Below, one piece after another: positions 25,741 through 33,597 of a stretch of 36,419 bases of DNA. The stretch's first letter is position 1. Each line of letters opens with the position of its first letter. The position numbers and the translations under genes are program-made. Under the pieces are notes generated by a model that was given only the letters and a program-made list of their open reading frames with translations, was not told the origin of the DNA and made no database searches. This DNA is from Pseudomonas sichuanensis (GTDB taxonomy: Bacteria; Pseudomonadota; Gammaproteobacteria; Pseudomonadales; Pseudomonadaceae): NCBI RefSeq assembly GCF_003231305.1, contig NZ_QKVM01000061.1, positions 1-36,419 on the forward strand. Direction: 5' to 3'.

Positions 25741-26612
25741 TCCCACAACAGGGTAATCCGCTTCAACTTGCGCAAATCCTCCCGGCAGTACATCCAGAAC
25801 TGCCGCGTCACCTCGATCTCCTCCGGCAGCACCGTCACCAACCGTGGGTCCTGCGCCGCCAGGAAGCACGGCAAAATCGCCAGCCCACGCCCCTGCAACG
25901 CCGCCGTGTACTGCGCGATGACGCTGGTGCTGCGCAGGTGCGCGTTGGCATTGGGGATCAGGTTCGCCAGGTACAAAAGCTCCGAGCTGAACGCCAGATC
26001 GTCGACGTAACTGATGAACGGGTGGCCCGCCAGGTCGCTCACCGCGCGGATCGGCGCGTGGCTGTCGAGATAGTCCTGGGTGGCGTACAGCCGCAGCCGG
26101 TAGTCGCACAGCTTGCAGCACACATAGGGCCCATGCTCCGGCCGCTCCAGGGCGATGACGATATCGGCCTCGCGCTTGGACAGGCTGATGAAGTGCGGCA
26201 ACGGCAGGATATCCACAGAGATCGCCGGCCAGGCATCGACGAAATGGCTCAACTGCGGGGTGACGAAGAAGCTGCCGAAGCCTTCAGTGCAGCCCATGCG
26301 CACATGCCCCGACAACGCCACGCCCGAGCCCGAGACCTGCTCGCAGGCCATGTGCAGGGTGCTCTCGATCGACTCGGCGTAGCCCAGCAGGCGCTGGCCT
26401 TCGGCGGTGAGGACGAAGCCGTTGGTGCGCGACTTCTCGAACAGCAAGGTACCCAACGCCCCTTCCAGTGAGCCGATGCGCCGCGACACCGTGGTGTAGT
26501 CCACGGCCAGGCGCTTGGCCGCACTGCTGGCCTTGCGGGTGCGCGCTACCTCAAGAAAGAACTTGAGGTCGTCCCAGTTCAGCGCGCTCAGGGAGGTGAG
26601 GTCTTTTTGCAT
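25662..26612 (-). CDS. LysR-type regulator next to mmsAB (3' end supplied by the island)
   Basis: The protein has 316 aa from ATG 26612. It starts with a LysR HTH: LNWDDLKFFLEVARTRKASS, AKRLAVDYTTVSRRIGSLE and LLFEKSRTNGFVLTAEG. The C-terminal effector domain follows, with the typical middle and LAILPCFLAA segment. A GTG at 26654 would add 14 residues lacking similarity to the family. Divergent orientation to mmsA suggests control of valine catabolism. The last 45 codons lie in the 129-bp repeat, so the island has swapped the end of the gene for a near-identical copy and kept the frame open. Confidence 0.9.
   Translation of the reverse strand: MQKDLTSLSALNWDDLKFFLEVARTRKASSAAKRLAVDYTTVSRRIGSLEGALGTLLFEKSRTNGFVLTAEGQRLLGYAESIESTLHMACEQVSGSGVALSGHVRMGCTEGFGSFFVTPQLSHFVDAWPAISVDILPLPHFISLSKREADIVIALERPEHGPYVCCKLCDYRLRLYATQDYLDSHAPIRAVSDLAGHPFISYVDDLAFSSELLYLANLIPNANAHLRSTSVIAQYTAALQGRGLAILPCFLAAQDPRLVTVLPEEIEVTRQFWMYCREDLRKLKRITLLWDYIREVTEANAPLLMGETREMKFAEG
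25672..25800 (+). repeat. attR-like direct repeat (right copy, inside lysR)
   Basis: The copy that forms part of the complete lysR reading frame. It aligns gaplessly with 11778-11906, with 5 differences; two change the last residues of the regulator. Probably the element's own attachment sequence joined to the host 5' part. Confidence 0.9.
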
Positions 26613-26643
26613 GATGATCCGGTTTTTTTGTTCATTCTTGTTG

Positions 26644-26657
26644 GATGTTTGCACATC
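26644..26657. promoter_or_regulatory. Palindrome in the lysR-mmsA intergenic region
   Basis: GATGT-TTGC-ACATC is a perfect 5-bp inverted repeat between the divergent lysR and mmsA genes, a fitting place for a LysR-type binding site. Function is inferred from location. Confidence 0.35.
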
Positions 26658-26745
26658 TATACTCGATCTCAGCCCCTACACGCCACCCCGTGTCCACCCC
26701 GGCGTAGGCGTCTTCGTTCCGACAATAATTCCAAGGAGAGCGCAG

Positions 26746-28272
26746 ATGAACGCACCCCACAACCCTGACCAGACCAAGGTCGAACAGGTAAAACTGCTGA
26801 TCGACGGCCAATGGGTCGAGTCCAAGACCACCGAGTGGCGCGACATCGTCAACCCGGCCACCCAGCAAGTGCTGGCGCGGGTGCCGTTTGCCACCGCCGA
26901 TGAAGTGAACGCCGCCGTGGCCGCCGCCGAGCGCGCCTTCAAGACCTGGCGCGACACCCCGATCGGCGCGCGCATGCGCATCATGCTCAAGCTGCAGGCG
27001 CTGATCCGCGAACACAGCAAACGCATCGCCGTGACCCTCAGCGCCGAGCAGGGCAAGACCATTGCCGACGCCGAGGGCGACATCTTCCGCGGCCTGGAAG
27101 TGGTCGAGCACGCCGCTTCCATCGGCACCCTGCAGATGGGCGAGTTCGCCGAGAACGTCGCCGGTGGCGTCGATACCTACACCCTGCGCCAACCGATCGG
27201 TGTGTGCGCCGGCATCACCCCCTTCAACTTCCCGGCGATGATCCCGCTGTGGATGTTCCCGATGGCCATCGTCTGCGGCAACACCTTCGTGCTCAAGCCG
27301 TCCGAACAGGACCCGCTGTCGACCATGATGCTGGTCGAGCTGGCGCTGGAAGCCGGGATCCCGGCTGGCGTGCTCAACGTGGTACACGGCGGCAAGCAGG
27401 TGGTCGATGGCATCTGCACCCACCCGGACATCAAGGCGATCTCGTTCGTCGGTTCCACCGAAGTCGGCACCCACGTCTACAACCTGGGCAGCCAGCACGG
27501 CAAGCGCGTGCAGTCGATGATGGGCGCGAAGAACCACGCCGTGGTGCTGCCCGACGCCAACCGCACCCAGACCATCAACGCGCTGGTCGGTGCTGCGTTC
27601 GGCGCTGCCGGCCAGCGCTGCATGGCCACCTCGGTGGCGGTGCTGGTGGGCAAGGCCCGCGAGTGGCTGCCGGACATCAAGGACGCGGCCAGCAAGCTCA
27701 AGGTCAATGCCGGCAACGAGCCGGGCACCGACGTCGGCCCGGTGGTGTCCAAGCGCGCCAAGGAGCGGGTGCTGGGCCTGATCGAAAGCGGCATCAAGGA
27801 AGGCGCCAAGCTGGAGCTGGACGGCCGTGACGTGAAGGTGCCGGGCTACGAGCAGGGCAACTTCGTCGGCCCGACCCTGTTCTCCGGGGTCAAGACCGAC
27901 ATGCAGGTGTACACCCAGGAAATCTTCGGCCCGGTGCTGGTCACGCTGGAGGTGGACACCCTCGACGAGGCCATCGCCCTGGTCAACGCCAACCCGTTCG
28001 GCAACGGCACCGGCCTGTTCACCCAGAGCGGCGCTGCGGCGCGCAAGTTCCAGAGCGAGATCGACATCGGCCAGGTCGGCATCAACATCCCGATCCCGGT
28101 ACCGGTGCCGTACTTCAGCTTCACCGGCTCGCGCGGCTCCAAGCTTGGCGACCTCGGCCCGTACGGCAAGCAGGTGGTGCAGTTCTACACTCAGACCAAG
28201 ACCGTCACCGCCCGCTGGTTCGACGATGACAGCGTCAACGACGGTGTAAACACCACCATCAGCCTGCGCTAA
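26746..28272 (+). CDS. mmsA: Methylmalonate-semialdehyde dehydrogenase (CoA-acylating)
   Basis: MmsA converts methylmalonate semialdehyde to propionyl-CoA and CO2 with NAD+ and CoA, the last step of valine breakdown; it also handles malonate semialdehyde. The 508-aa protein is an aldehyde dehydrogenase with ITPFNFPAMIPLWMFP (N161), FVGSTEVG in the cofactor domain and GQRCMA with catalytic cysteine C292. The RCMA context is characteristic of MmsA-type enzymes. ATG 26746 follows AAGGAG; the open frame beginning at 26515 lies over the lysR start region and is discarded. mmsB follows 10 bp later, forming an operon. Confidence 0.95.
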   Translation: MNAPHNPDQTKVEQVKLLIDGQWVESKTTEWRDIVNPATQQVLARVPFATADEVNAAVAAAERAFKTWRDTPIGARMRIMLKLQALIREHSKRIAVTLSAEQGKTIADAEGDIFRGLEVVEHAASIGTLQMGEFAENVAGGVDTYTLRQPIGVCAGITPFNFPAMIPLWMFPMAIVCGNTFVLKPSEQDPLSTMMLVELALEAGIPAGVLNVVHGGKQVVDGICTHPDIKAISFVGSTEVGTHVYNLGSQHGKRVQSMMGAKNHAVVLPDANRTQTINALVGAAFGAAGQRCMATSVAVLVGKAREWLPDIKDAASKLKVNAGNEPGTDVGPVVSKRAKERVLGLIESGIKEGAKLELDGRDVKVPGYEQGNFVGPTLFSGVKTDMQVYTQEIFGPVLVTLEVDTLDEAIALVNANPFGNGTGLFTQSGAAARKFQSEIDIGQVGINIPIPVPVPYFSFTGSRGSKLGDLGPYGKQVVQFYTQTKTVTARWFDDDSVNDGVNTTISLR

Positions 28273-28282
28273 GGAGTTGACC

Positions 28283-29173
28283 ATGCGTATCGCATTCATC
28301 GGCCTGGGCAACATGGGCGCGCCCATGGCCCGCAACCTGATCAAGGCCGGGCACGCGCTGAACCTGTTCGACCTGAACAAGACCGTACTGGCGGAGCTTG
28401 CCGAACTGGGTGGGCAGGTCAGCGCCTCGCCCAAGGAAGCCGCGGCCAGCAGCGAGCTGGTGATCACCATGCTGCCGGCCGCTGCCCATGTGCGCAGCGT
28501 TTACCTGGACGAAGAGACCGGCGTGCTGGCCGGCATCCGCCCCGGCACCCCGACCGTGGACTGCAGCACCATCGACCCGCAGACCGCCCGCGACGTTTCC
28601 AAGGCCGCGGCGGCCAAGGGCATCGACATGGGTGACGCGCCGGTCTCCGGCGGCACTGGCGGCGCGGCGGCCGGCACCTTGACCTTCATGGTCGGCGCCA
28701 GCGAGGCGCTGTTCGCCACCCTCAAGCCGGTGCTGGAGCAGATGGGCCGCAACATCGTGCACTGCGGCGAGGTGGGTACCGGGCAGATCGCCAAGATCTG
28801 CAACAACCTGCTGCTGGGCATCTCGATGATCGGCGTGTCCGAGGCCATGGCTCTGGGCAATGCGCTGGGCATCGACACCAAGGTACTGGCCGGGATCATC
28901 AACAGCTCGACCGGGCGCTGCTGGAGTTCGGACACCTACAATCCGTGGCCGGGCATCATCGAGACCGCACCGGCCTCGCGCGGCTACACCGGCGGCTTCG
29001 GCGCCGAATTGATGCTCAAGGACCTGGGCCTGGCCACCGAGGCTGCACGCCAGGCGCACCAGCCAGTGATCATGGGCGCCGTGGCCCAGCAGCTGTACCA
29101 GGCCATGAGCCTGCGCGGCGAAGGCGGCAAGGATTTCTCGGCGATCGTCGAGGGGTATCGCAAGAAGGATTGA
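28283..29173 (+). CDS. mmsB: 3-hydroxyisobutyrate dehydrogenase
   Basis: MmsB oxidises 3-hydroxyisobutyrate to methylmalonate semialdehyde with NAD+, the step just before MmsA in valine catabolism. The 296-aa protein starts with the Rossmann motif FIGLGNMGAPMARNL, has the substrate loop DAPVSGGTGGAAAGTLTFM, and the catalytic lysine K171 in GQIAKICNN. ATG 28283 has AAGGAG seven bases upstream and lies 10 bp after mmsA. A terminator and REP pair close the operon. Confidence 0.95.
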   Translation: MRIAFIGLGNMGAPMARNLIKAGHALNLFDLNKTVLAELAELGGQVSASPKEAAASSELVITMLPAAAHVRSVYLDEETGVLAGIRPGTPTVDCSTIDPQTARDVSKAAAAKGIDMGDAPVSGGTGGAAAGTLTFMVGASEALFATLKPVLEQMGRNIVHCGEVGTGQIAKICNNLLLGISMIGVSEAMALGNALGIDTKVLAGIINSSTGRCWSSDTYNPWPGIIETAPASRGYTGGFGAELMLKDLGLATEAARQAHQPVIMGAVAQQLYQAMSLRGEGGKDFSAIVEGYRKKD

Positions 29174-29207
29174 TGGGCGAGAGGGACTTCATCGCGGACC
29201 GTATGGT

Positions 29208-29264
29208 CCTCCCCCTTGTAACTGCGCACCTTGGGGGAGGGGCATGCGCTTCGCGATTTTTTTT
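29208..29264 (+). terminator. Terminator region after mmsB
   Basis: Stem CCTCCCCC/GGGGGAGG (29208-29215 and 29233-29240) is followed by a second small GC hairpin (GCGCTTCGCG) and an 8-T run at 29257-29264. The combination fits rho-independent termination of mmsAB. Confidence 0.6.
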
Positions 29265-29284
29265 CCCGGCAGAACCGGCTTTCG

Positions 29285-29379
29285 AATCGTGGGAGCGGGC
29301 TTGCCCCGCGATGACGTCATGTCAGGCTACAGCGTTGTCCCGCCTGACGTCATCGCGGGGCAAGCCCGCTCCCACGATT
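29285..29379. repeat. Inverted pair of REP sequences
   Basis: Two REP units, GTGGGAGCGGGCTTGCCCCG and its reverse complement, form a large palindrome from 29285 to 29379 around a central spacer with further complementary GACGTCAT/ATGACGTC parts. It lies between the convergent mmsB and the cupin gene. Such REP pairs are typical of P. putida genomes and may stabilise mRNA ends or serve as IS targets. Confidence 0.88.
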
Positions 29380-29385
29380 AGCGCT

Positions 29386-29529
29386 TCAGGCAAACACGAA
29401 ATACTTGCGCACCGTCTCGACCACTTCCCAGGTGCCTTTCATCCCCGGTTCGATCACGAACACATCCCCTGCCTTCAGGTGCTTGGGCTCTTCACCTTCC
29501 GGGGTGACGATGCAGTAGCCATCGAGGAA
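29386..29529 (-). pseudogene. 3' end of a cupin gene, cut by element 2
   Basis: The minus strand encodes FLDGYCIVTPEGEEPKHLKA, then GDVFVIEPGMKGTWEVVETV and RKYFVFA before the stop at 29386. This is the last strand of a single-domain cupin of the DUF861 (Cupin_3) type; substrate unknown. Homology ends at about 29529, where GGTTAACCCAA and A+T-rich DNA begin. The 5' part of the gene is not in the window, so the gene is either broken or rebuilt at the far end of the inserted element. Confidence 0.82.
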
Positions 29530-29642
29530 GGTTAACCCAAGCTATAGTCCCAAAAAATTTGGCCTACCTCTCTACTGGACCGAGCTCAGCTATGCTGTGA
29601 AAACGAAGCTCTCCAACTGCATTGATCTCCGGAGTCAGCAAA

Positions 29643-31004
29643 ATGGCTGTTTTCTTTGAACGATCCCATCGTGAGTACAGAGCGCTGAGATTCGATGCAA
29701 CTGGTTTTCGACCGGTGTTGCCTGTAATCATCACAGATGAAGGGATACTTAAGGATTTTGCTTACTATATGTACTTGAATGGGCGTAAGAGCAGGTCATG
29801 GCAAGATAGTACGACTTTTGCTGTGCAGCTGTTGTTGGAATATGTAGAAGCTAATCATCAGTTTTTTGATTCTCCCCAAATGCTGTTTAGATCGTTTTCC
29901 AATTCACTGTATAGTGGTACCGTGGAGCGGGGATGCGATCCATCTGAATTGTGGTGGGAGCCAAGACAGCCAGATGATGCCTCCAAGATTATTTCCGCGA
30001 TTACTCAATTTTCAGACTGGCTGGCTGCGCTAAATGAAGATTCTGGATTGGTTTTAAATACTTGGCGCAAAGCGAATCGTGCTGAGGAAAAACTTAATTG
30101 GGCAGCTTACGTCCATCGGAAGAGTAATGCCTTTCTTTCGCATCTTTGGATAAAGCCACCTGATTTTTCAATGAGTAGGGAGGTCAGGTCTACTTCAATG
30201 ATAAGCTTTGATCTAGAGCCTGCAAAAGATTTTCCTGAAGAATCGATTGATGCCTTTCTTGCGCAGGGGTTCAAGCTTCGGAAGAATGTATACAGTATCA
30301 GAGATATCTTAATCACTATGCTCATGCATTATGGCGGGCTAAGGTTATCTGAGGCGCTGAGCTTGTGGTGCGATGATGTCACAGTTGAAAAAGGTGAAGT
30401 TGTTGTTCGAGTTTATCATCCTCAACTCGGATTAGCGCCTGGAAAAAAACGGATGAAGCGTCAAGCATTTCTGCGTGACAAGTATGGGCTGACTCCTAGA
30501 AATCTACTGGTCAAATCGCAGGATTCTCTATTTTTGGGTGCGAAGGGAAGGGCGTTTACTGACCGTCAGCGAATGAGTTTTGAGGTTTTCTTTCATCCGG
30601 CATTCAAGGCAGAAGTATTTGCGCAGTTGTGGAGTGAGTATCATTGCATGCACAGAGTGAAACCTGCATTAGGTCAAGAGCATCCTTATGCATTCACTAA
30701 CAAACTTGGGCAGCCGTATTCACATACTGCCTACAGGAAAGCACATAGAGGGGCTGTAAAGCGCATTGGGTTGATCAGTGAGAAAATGTTAGGTACTACC
30801 CCTCATGGACACAGGCATTCCTATGGGCAGCGACTTGCCGCAGACGGAGCCACGGATCTTACTATTAAGTCAGCTATGCATCACTCGTCTATTGAATCAA
30901 GTGGAGTATATACTCAGCCAAAATCAACGCAGGTTCGCGCAACTCTGGCTGCTCTTGAATCGAAAATGGCATACAAGCATCACGATGCAGATAGTGGCGA
31001 TTAA
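29643..31004 (+). CDS. Tyrosine recombinase of element 2
   Basis: The 453-aa protein carries the catalytic residues of site-specific recombinases: R234 in GGLRLSE, H388 and R391 in HGHRHS, H413/H414 in MHHSS and nucleophile Y423 in GVYTQP. The N-terminal half (LNGRKSRSWQDSTTFAVQLL near residue 45) is a divergent core-binding domain. Codon use is notably A+T-richer than the backbone. ATG 29643 follows CCGGAG; a TTG at 29622 lies upstream in frame. It belongs to a different subgroup than the integrase at 11955. Confidence 0.92.
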   Translation: MAVFFERSHREYRALRFDATGFRPVLPVIITDEGILKDFAYYMYLNGRKSRSWQDSTTFAVQLLLEYVEANHQFFDSPQMLFRSFSNSLYSGTVERGCDPSELWWEPRQPDDASKIISAITQFSDWLAALNEDSGLVLNTWRKANRAEEKLNWAAYVHRKSNAFLSHLWIKPPDFSMSREVRSTSMISFDLEPAKDFPEESIDAFLAQGFKLRKNVYSIRDILITMLMHYGGLRLSEALSLWCDDVTVEKGEVVVRVYHPQLGLAPGKKRMKRQAFLRDKYGLTPRNLLVKSQDSLFLGAKGRAFTDRQRMSFEVFFHPAFKAEVFAQLWSEYHCMHRVKPALGQEHPYAFTNKLGQPYSHTAYRKAHRGAVKRIGLISEKMLGTTPHGHRHSYGQRLAADGATDLTIKSAMHHSSIESSGVYTQPKSTQVRATLAALESKMAYKHHDADSGD

Positions 31005-31078
31005 GGTGTGCGGAGTCTACTGGGACAATTTAGGTTAGAGTCGCCACTAGTTTCCTCGGTGCTCTCTAAGCTCAGGAT

Positions 31079-31222
31079 CTAGCGTTTCTCGTACTCTGCT
31101 GGCAACAGTTGCATAATATATGCCGTGCCGGCGTTTATGAGTATCTCCATGTAATCGAAAATACAACTCCGGCCTTCGTCATGCGTTGCGTAGATTTTTC
31201 GTCGGATTCGCTCCCGCTTCAG
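31079..31222 (-). pseudogene. Relic of an IS3-family transposase 3' end
   Basis: The minus strand reads LKRERIRRKIYATHDEGRSC followed by IFDYMEI. After frame changes come HKRRHG and LLPAEYEKR. Together these are the final part of an IS3-family transposase (consensus FDYIEMFYN-KRRH-SP-YE). At least two frameshifts are needed, so only a decayed end remains, immediately downstream of the DUF6088 gene. Confidence 0.7.
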
Positions 31223-31228
31223 AATTTT

Positions 31229-31894
31229 TCAGTTCACATTTCGAGCGCAGTTGGCCAGTGCTGAGCGCATCCACTTAGGCATTTTGCATTCCATGAGCCT
31301 GTTGAACTCTTCAGCGCTGAGCGAGCTCACAATCTTGCTCGCGACCTGTTCATCCACCCCATTTTCTCCGAGATACCAAAAAGCGGTCAGGGCCGTCCCT
31401 ATTGGCGTTCCAGCTTGCTGGAGTCGTTGGCGAGACGCATGGCGCAGCCTAACAACCGCGTTACCGATCTTGATCTCACGTGTCGTCCCGCTGGTGTAGT
31501 AAGTAGGCAGGACCTGCATCTGAACACTCAGCCCCAGTCGACGAACAGCTTCTGCACCATGGATCTGGATAATCTCGCCTCTTGCCCTAGCAACGGCTTC
31601 CAATACAGAAAGCGGGTTGGCTCGAACCCTTTTACCCGTGTATTGGCTGTGCTTGGGACGCATGTAAACGCCGCGGGCAACGCGCTCCAGGGAACCCCTG
31701 AGCACCATTCGAGAAAGAGCTTTGTTTACCGCGGAGCGAGAGCCGGCTCGCTCGAATACGGATCTAACAAAGGGCCTTCCCTTAGGCATACGCTTGATTC
31801 GGTTCGATATAGACTCTGCGATAGACACAGCTAAACCTATGTCAGACGAGTAGTGGACAGGTCCTCTGGCATGGAACCTTGCGGCGTTAAGCAT
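31229..31894 (-). CDS. DUF6088 family protein (AbiEi-like)
   Basis: The 221-aa product contains SIAESISNRIKRMPKGRPFV, SRSAVNKALSRMVLRGSLER, VARGVYMRPKHSQYTGKRVR and IQIHGAEAVRRLGLS, then YYTSGTTREIKIGNAVVRL. This order is that of DUF6088 proteins, related to AbiEi antitoxins with an N-terminal winged helix. ATG 31894 is chosen because it overlaps the stop of the upstream MbcA/ParS-like gene (ATGCTTAA); TTG 31909 and GTG 31828 are alternatives. No AbiEii-type nucleotidyltransferase toxin is adjacent. Function in this pair is unknown. Confidence 0.8.
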   Translation of the reverse strand: MLNAARFHARGPVHYSSDIGLAVSIAESISNRIKRMPKGRPFVRSVFERAGSRSAVNKALSRMVLRGSLERVARGVYMRPKHSQYTGKRVRANPLSVLEAVARARGEIIQIHGAEAVRRLGLSVQMQVLPTYYTSGTTREIKIGNAVVRLRHASRQRLQQAGTPIGTALTAFWYLGENGVDEQVASKIVSSLSAEEFNRLMECKMPKWMRSALANCARNVN

Positions 31895-32153
31895 AGACGC
31901 CGTGTTCAATTCGTCCTAGAAGTGTCACCACTTTCTGGTAGCCCGATCGACTTACCATGATGATGCAAGGTACCTGATGACTTAGCCCTATCGCTGGTTT
32001 GTATAGCCATTGCGCGGCGAGCACTCGACTGCCAAGCACTCGCGTCGCCAGGTGCAGGATTTGCTCGCACCTTCCCTTGTAGCATCGGTGGACGATGCTC
32101 CAGCATTCCAGCGGTGAACTGGGGCAAAGCGCTAGTATCTGAGAATCGTTCAT
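31887..32153 (-). CDS. Small MbcA/ParS (DUF2384)-like antitoxin domain protein
   Basis: ATG 32153 has a GAGGTG ribosome site 6 bp upstream. The 88-aa protein ends with ATRVLGSRVLAAQWLYKPAI and YQKVVTLLGRIEHGVYA, which fits the toxin-binding domain of Xre/MbcA/ParS antitoxins (consensus A--VFG----A--WL--P...V--LL-RIE-GVYA). The N-terminal half is short and lacks a full HTH. Normally a RES-domain toxin follows; here the next gene, overlapping by 8 nt, is DUF6088. The central motif PCIIMVSRSG is unusual for the family. Confidence 0.65.
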   Translation of the reverse strand: MNDSQILALCPSSPLECWSIVHRCYKGRCEQILHLATRVLGSRVLAAQWLYKPAIGLSHQVPCIIMVSRSGYQKVVTLLGRIEHGVYA

Positions 32154-32183
32154 TTGCACACCTCAAATGTGAAAGCGTATCTC

Positions 32184-32351
32184 TCAACCGGCAAGTCGGC
32201 CAACGGGTTCCATTCTCTTGCCGGCTTGTGCCGCTATATCGAGGAACCTTCCTTGCGTCTGTGCCCGCCCTCGCAAAAGCTCTTGGGCGCTGCCTTCCAG
32301 TTCCGACTTGATACGCCACTTCTCAGTCTTTACCTTCCGCCGGCCTTTCAA
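32184..32351 (-). CDS. Possible 55-aa basic protein
   Basis: TTG 32351 lies 5 bp behind a full AAAGGAG ribosome site. The product is basic and helical (KGRRKVKTEKWRIKSELEG, then AQELLRGRAQTQGRFLDIAA). It ends 30 bp before the MbcA/ParS-like gene on the same strand, so it may be the first gene of that operon. The family is unrecognised. Confidence 0.45.
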   Translation of the reverse strand: MKGRRKVKTEKWRIKSELEGSAQELLRGRAQTQGRFLDIAAQAGKRMEPVGRLAG

Positions 32352-32474
32352 TGTATCTCCTTTCCCGCATAGGTAGGGCCAAGGCGCAACCCAGCCACTG
32401 GGTCAGGGAGCGCAGAATTTGGTTGCATCAGACAAGACATCTCAGCCCATGCTGAAGGGTGCAGATGCCCATCC

Positions 32475-32762
32475 TCATCGGTCCGATGGCGTCACGCTGA
32501 GCTCCTCACGAACGCGCTGAATGATTGAATCCAGAGTGGCATCCTTGTCCATAAAAAGGTAGCACTGGGTCAAGATCGTCAAAGGATGAACATTCATGGC
32601 AGAGGCGAGCCCATGCACCATTTCGAGGGTAGGGCCTTTTCCTCCGGCTTCCAGTTGACTGAGGTAGGTTTGGCTGCTGTGGCCACCGAAATCTTCTTGG
32701 TTAAGGTTGCGGGATTTTCTGAGCTGCCTCATTGCTTTCCCAAATGCCTGTTTCAGTTCCAT
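32475..32762 (-). CDS. XRE-family regulator
   Basis: The 95-aa protein has an HTH of Cro/C1 type: AFGKAMRQLRKSRNLNQEDF, SSQTYLSQLEAGGKGPTLE and VHGLASAMNVHPLTIL, with a short acidic tail. ATG 32762 has AGGA 8 bp upstream; the open frame before it (to 32816) is not used. It is divergent from the 150-aa gene at 32848 and may control it or the minus-strand genes downstream. Confidence 0.86.
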   Translation of the reverse strand: MELKQAFGKAMRQLRKSRNLNQEDFGGHSSQTYLSQLEAGGKGPTLEMVHGLASAMNVHPLTILTQCYLFMDKDATLDSIIQRVREELSVTPSDR

Positions 32763-32847
32763 TTTTTCATTCCTACAAAAGGAATGATGAAGCCGTCTTG
32801 AACGTCGGACATCCATTAACTATTGTTAATATTTTGAGGATTTTTCG

Positions 32848-33300
32848 ATGTTCAAGACCTACAGGCACGCCGAACTCAGCTCAGCCGACATTTTCGGAGA
32901 GCCTTCCAGTCGCCGCTGGAAATTTATTGAGCTGGAACTGCACCATCCATGGTTTTACGTGGAGCTCGTGCGCGATTATGGTGATGACATCGTGGGCAGC
33001 ATGCTGATGATCCCCACGGTACCGATACTTAAACAGATGCTTTCGGAGCTTGATGACTGCTCATGGATCGCGCAGGCACATCTGATGTCTCCTGGCCACA
33101 TGAGAGGTGGGAAAGACTGGGTGATGGAACCGCTTCAGGAAGTGAGCATTGCTGAAGATGCCTCAGGAACGGATGAGGGCTATATCTACAAGGTAGTAGG
33201 CGGGGCTTGCTACAGCATTCATCACTCGCCTCATCGAGAGAACCTCAAGGTCACAGAGATTATTTTTTCGGCTGATCGCGATATGCGCGTGAGTGGATGA
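32848..33300 (+). CDS. Hypothetical 150-aa protein
   Basis: A TTGAGGA ribosome site precedes ATG 32848. The protein shows alternating strands and helices (WKFIELELHHPWFYVELVRD, GSMLMIPTVPILKQMLSELD, YIYKVVGGACYSIHH) and no signal peptide or membrane helix. I do not recognise it. The stop coincides with the edge of an istB relic on the opposite strand, so its 3' end may have been altered by that insertion. Confidence 0.6.
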   Translation: MFKTYRHAELSSADIFGEPSSRRWKFIELELHHPWFYVELVRDYGDDIVGSMLMIPTVPILKQMLSELDDCSWIAQAHLMSPGHMRGGKDWVMEPLQEVSIAEDASGTDEGYIYKVVGGACYSIHHSPHRENLKVTEIIFSADRDMRVSG

Positions 33301-33303
33301 GTA

Positions 33304-33597
33304 GAGCCACTCGCACTCGCCGAGTGTCATGATGGTGTTTCGGTCGAGGCCTCTCGATGCTTTGAACTCAATGTTTTCGAGTGTGGCCTGCGTCTCTCGC
33401 AGCTTGGCCGCCTTGAGCAGGCGCTCAATTTTCCGGGTTTCGCGCTCGCTTTTTTTCGCATCCATCATCAGGCCGAGGCGGGTCTCGAAGGGTTGACCGA
33501 GCAGCGCCGGATCGTCCAGCTGGCGCTCGTATGCCTCAGCCATCTCGCTCAGCCCGAGGCTGCTCAAACTTTCAGCTGTGTTAGCGATCGTTTTCAT
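33304..33597 (-). pseudogene. N-terminal fragment of istB (IS21 family)
   Basis: The first 98 residues, LSSLGLSEMAEAYERQL, then FETRLGLMMDAKKSERETRK and ATLENIEFKASRGLDRN with ECEWL, match the N-terminal region of IS21-type IstB helper ATPases. The Walker A motif that should follow ECEWL is missing: the open frame runs on into the antisense of the 150-aa gene. Confidence 0.82.

Larger units (their letters stand above)
11778..25800. mobile_element. Integrated genomic island in the 3' end of lysR
   Basis: A segment of about 14 kb is bounded by a 129-bp direct repeat that corresponds to the 3' end of the LysR gene. A tyrosine recombinase gene sits just inside the left end and points inward, as in most integrase-type islands. 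The interior is visibly less GC-rich than the backbone, has many small genes and wide gaps, and carries recombinases, ParB-like proteins, a helicase and several gene relics. Integrase-proximal repeat motifs occur at both ends. No conjugation genes or phage structural genes are recognisable, so it would need help to move between cells. Confidence 0.88.

Noticed and set aside
26632..28470. A 612-codon minus-strand frame opposite mmsA
   Set aside because: Antisense shadow of a strongly supported dehydrogenase gene, histidine- and aspartate-rich with no domain.
29285..29379. The large palindrome as a transposon end or attachment site
   Set aside because: It is a typical inverted REP pair; the same unit occurs singly at 11728-11752.
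32160..32319. Plus-strand frames at 32114-32372
   Set aside because: They overlap the better supported minus-strand 55-codon frame with a full ribosome site and have no start signals themselves.
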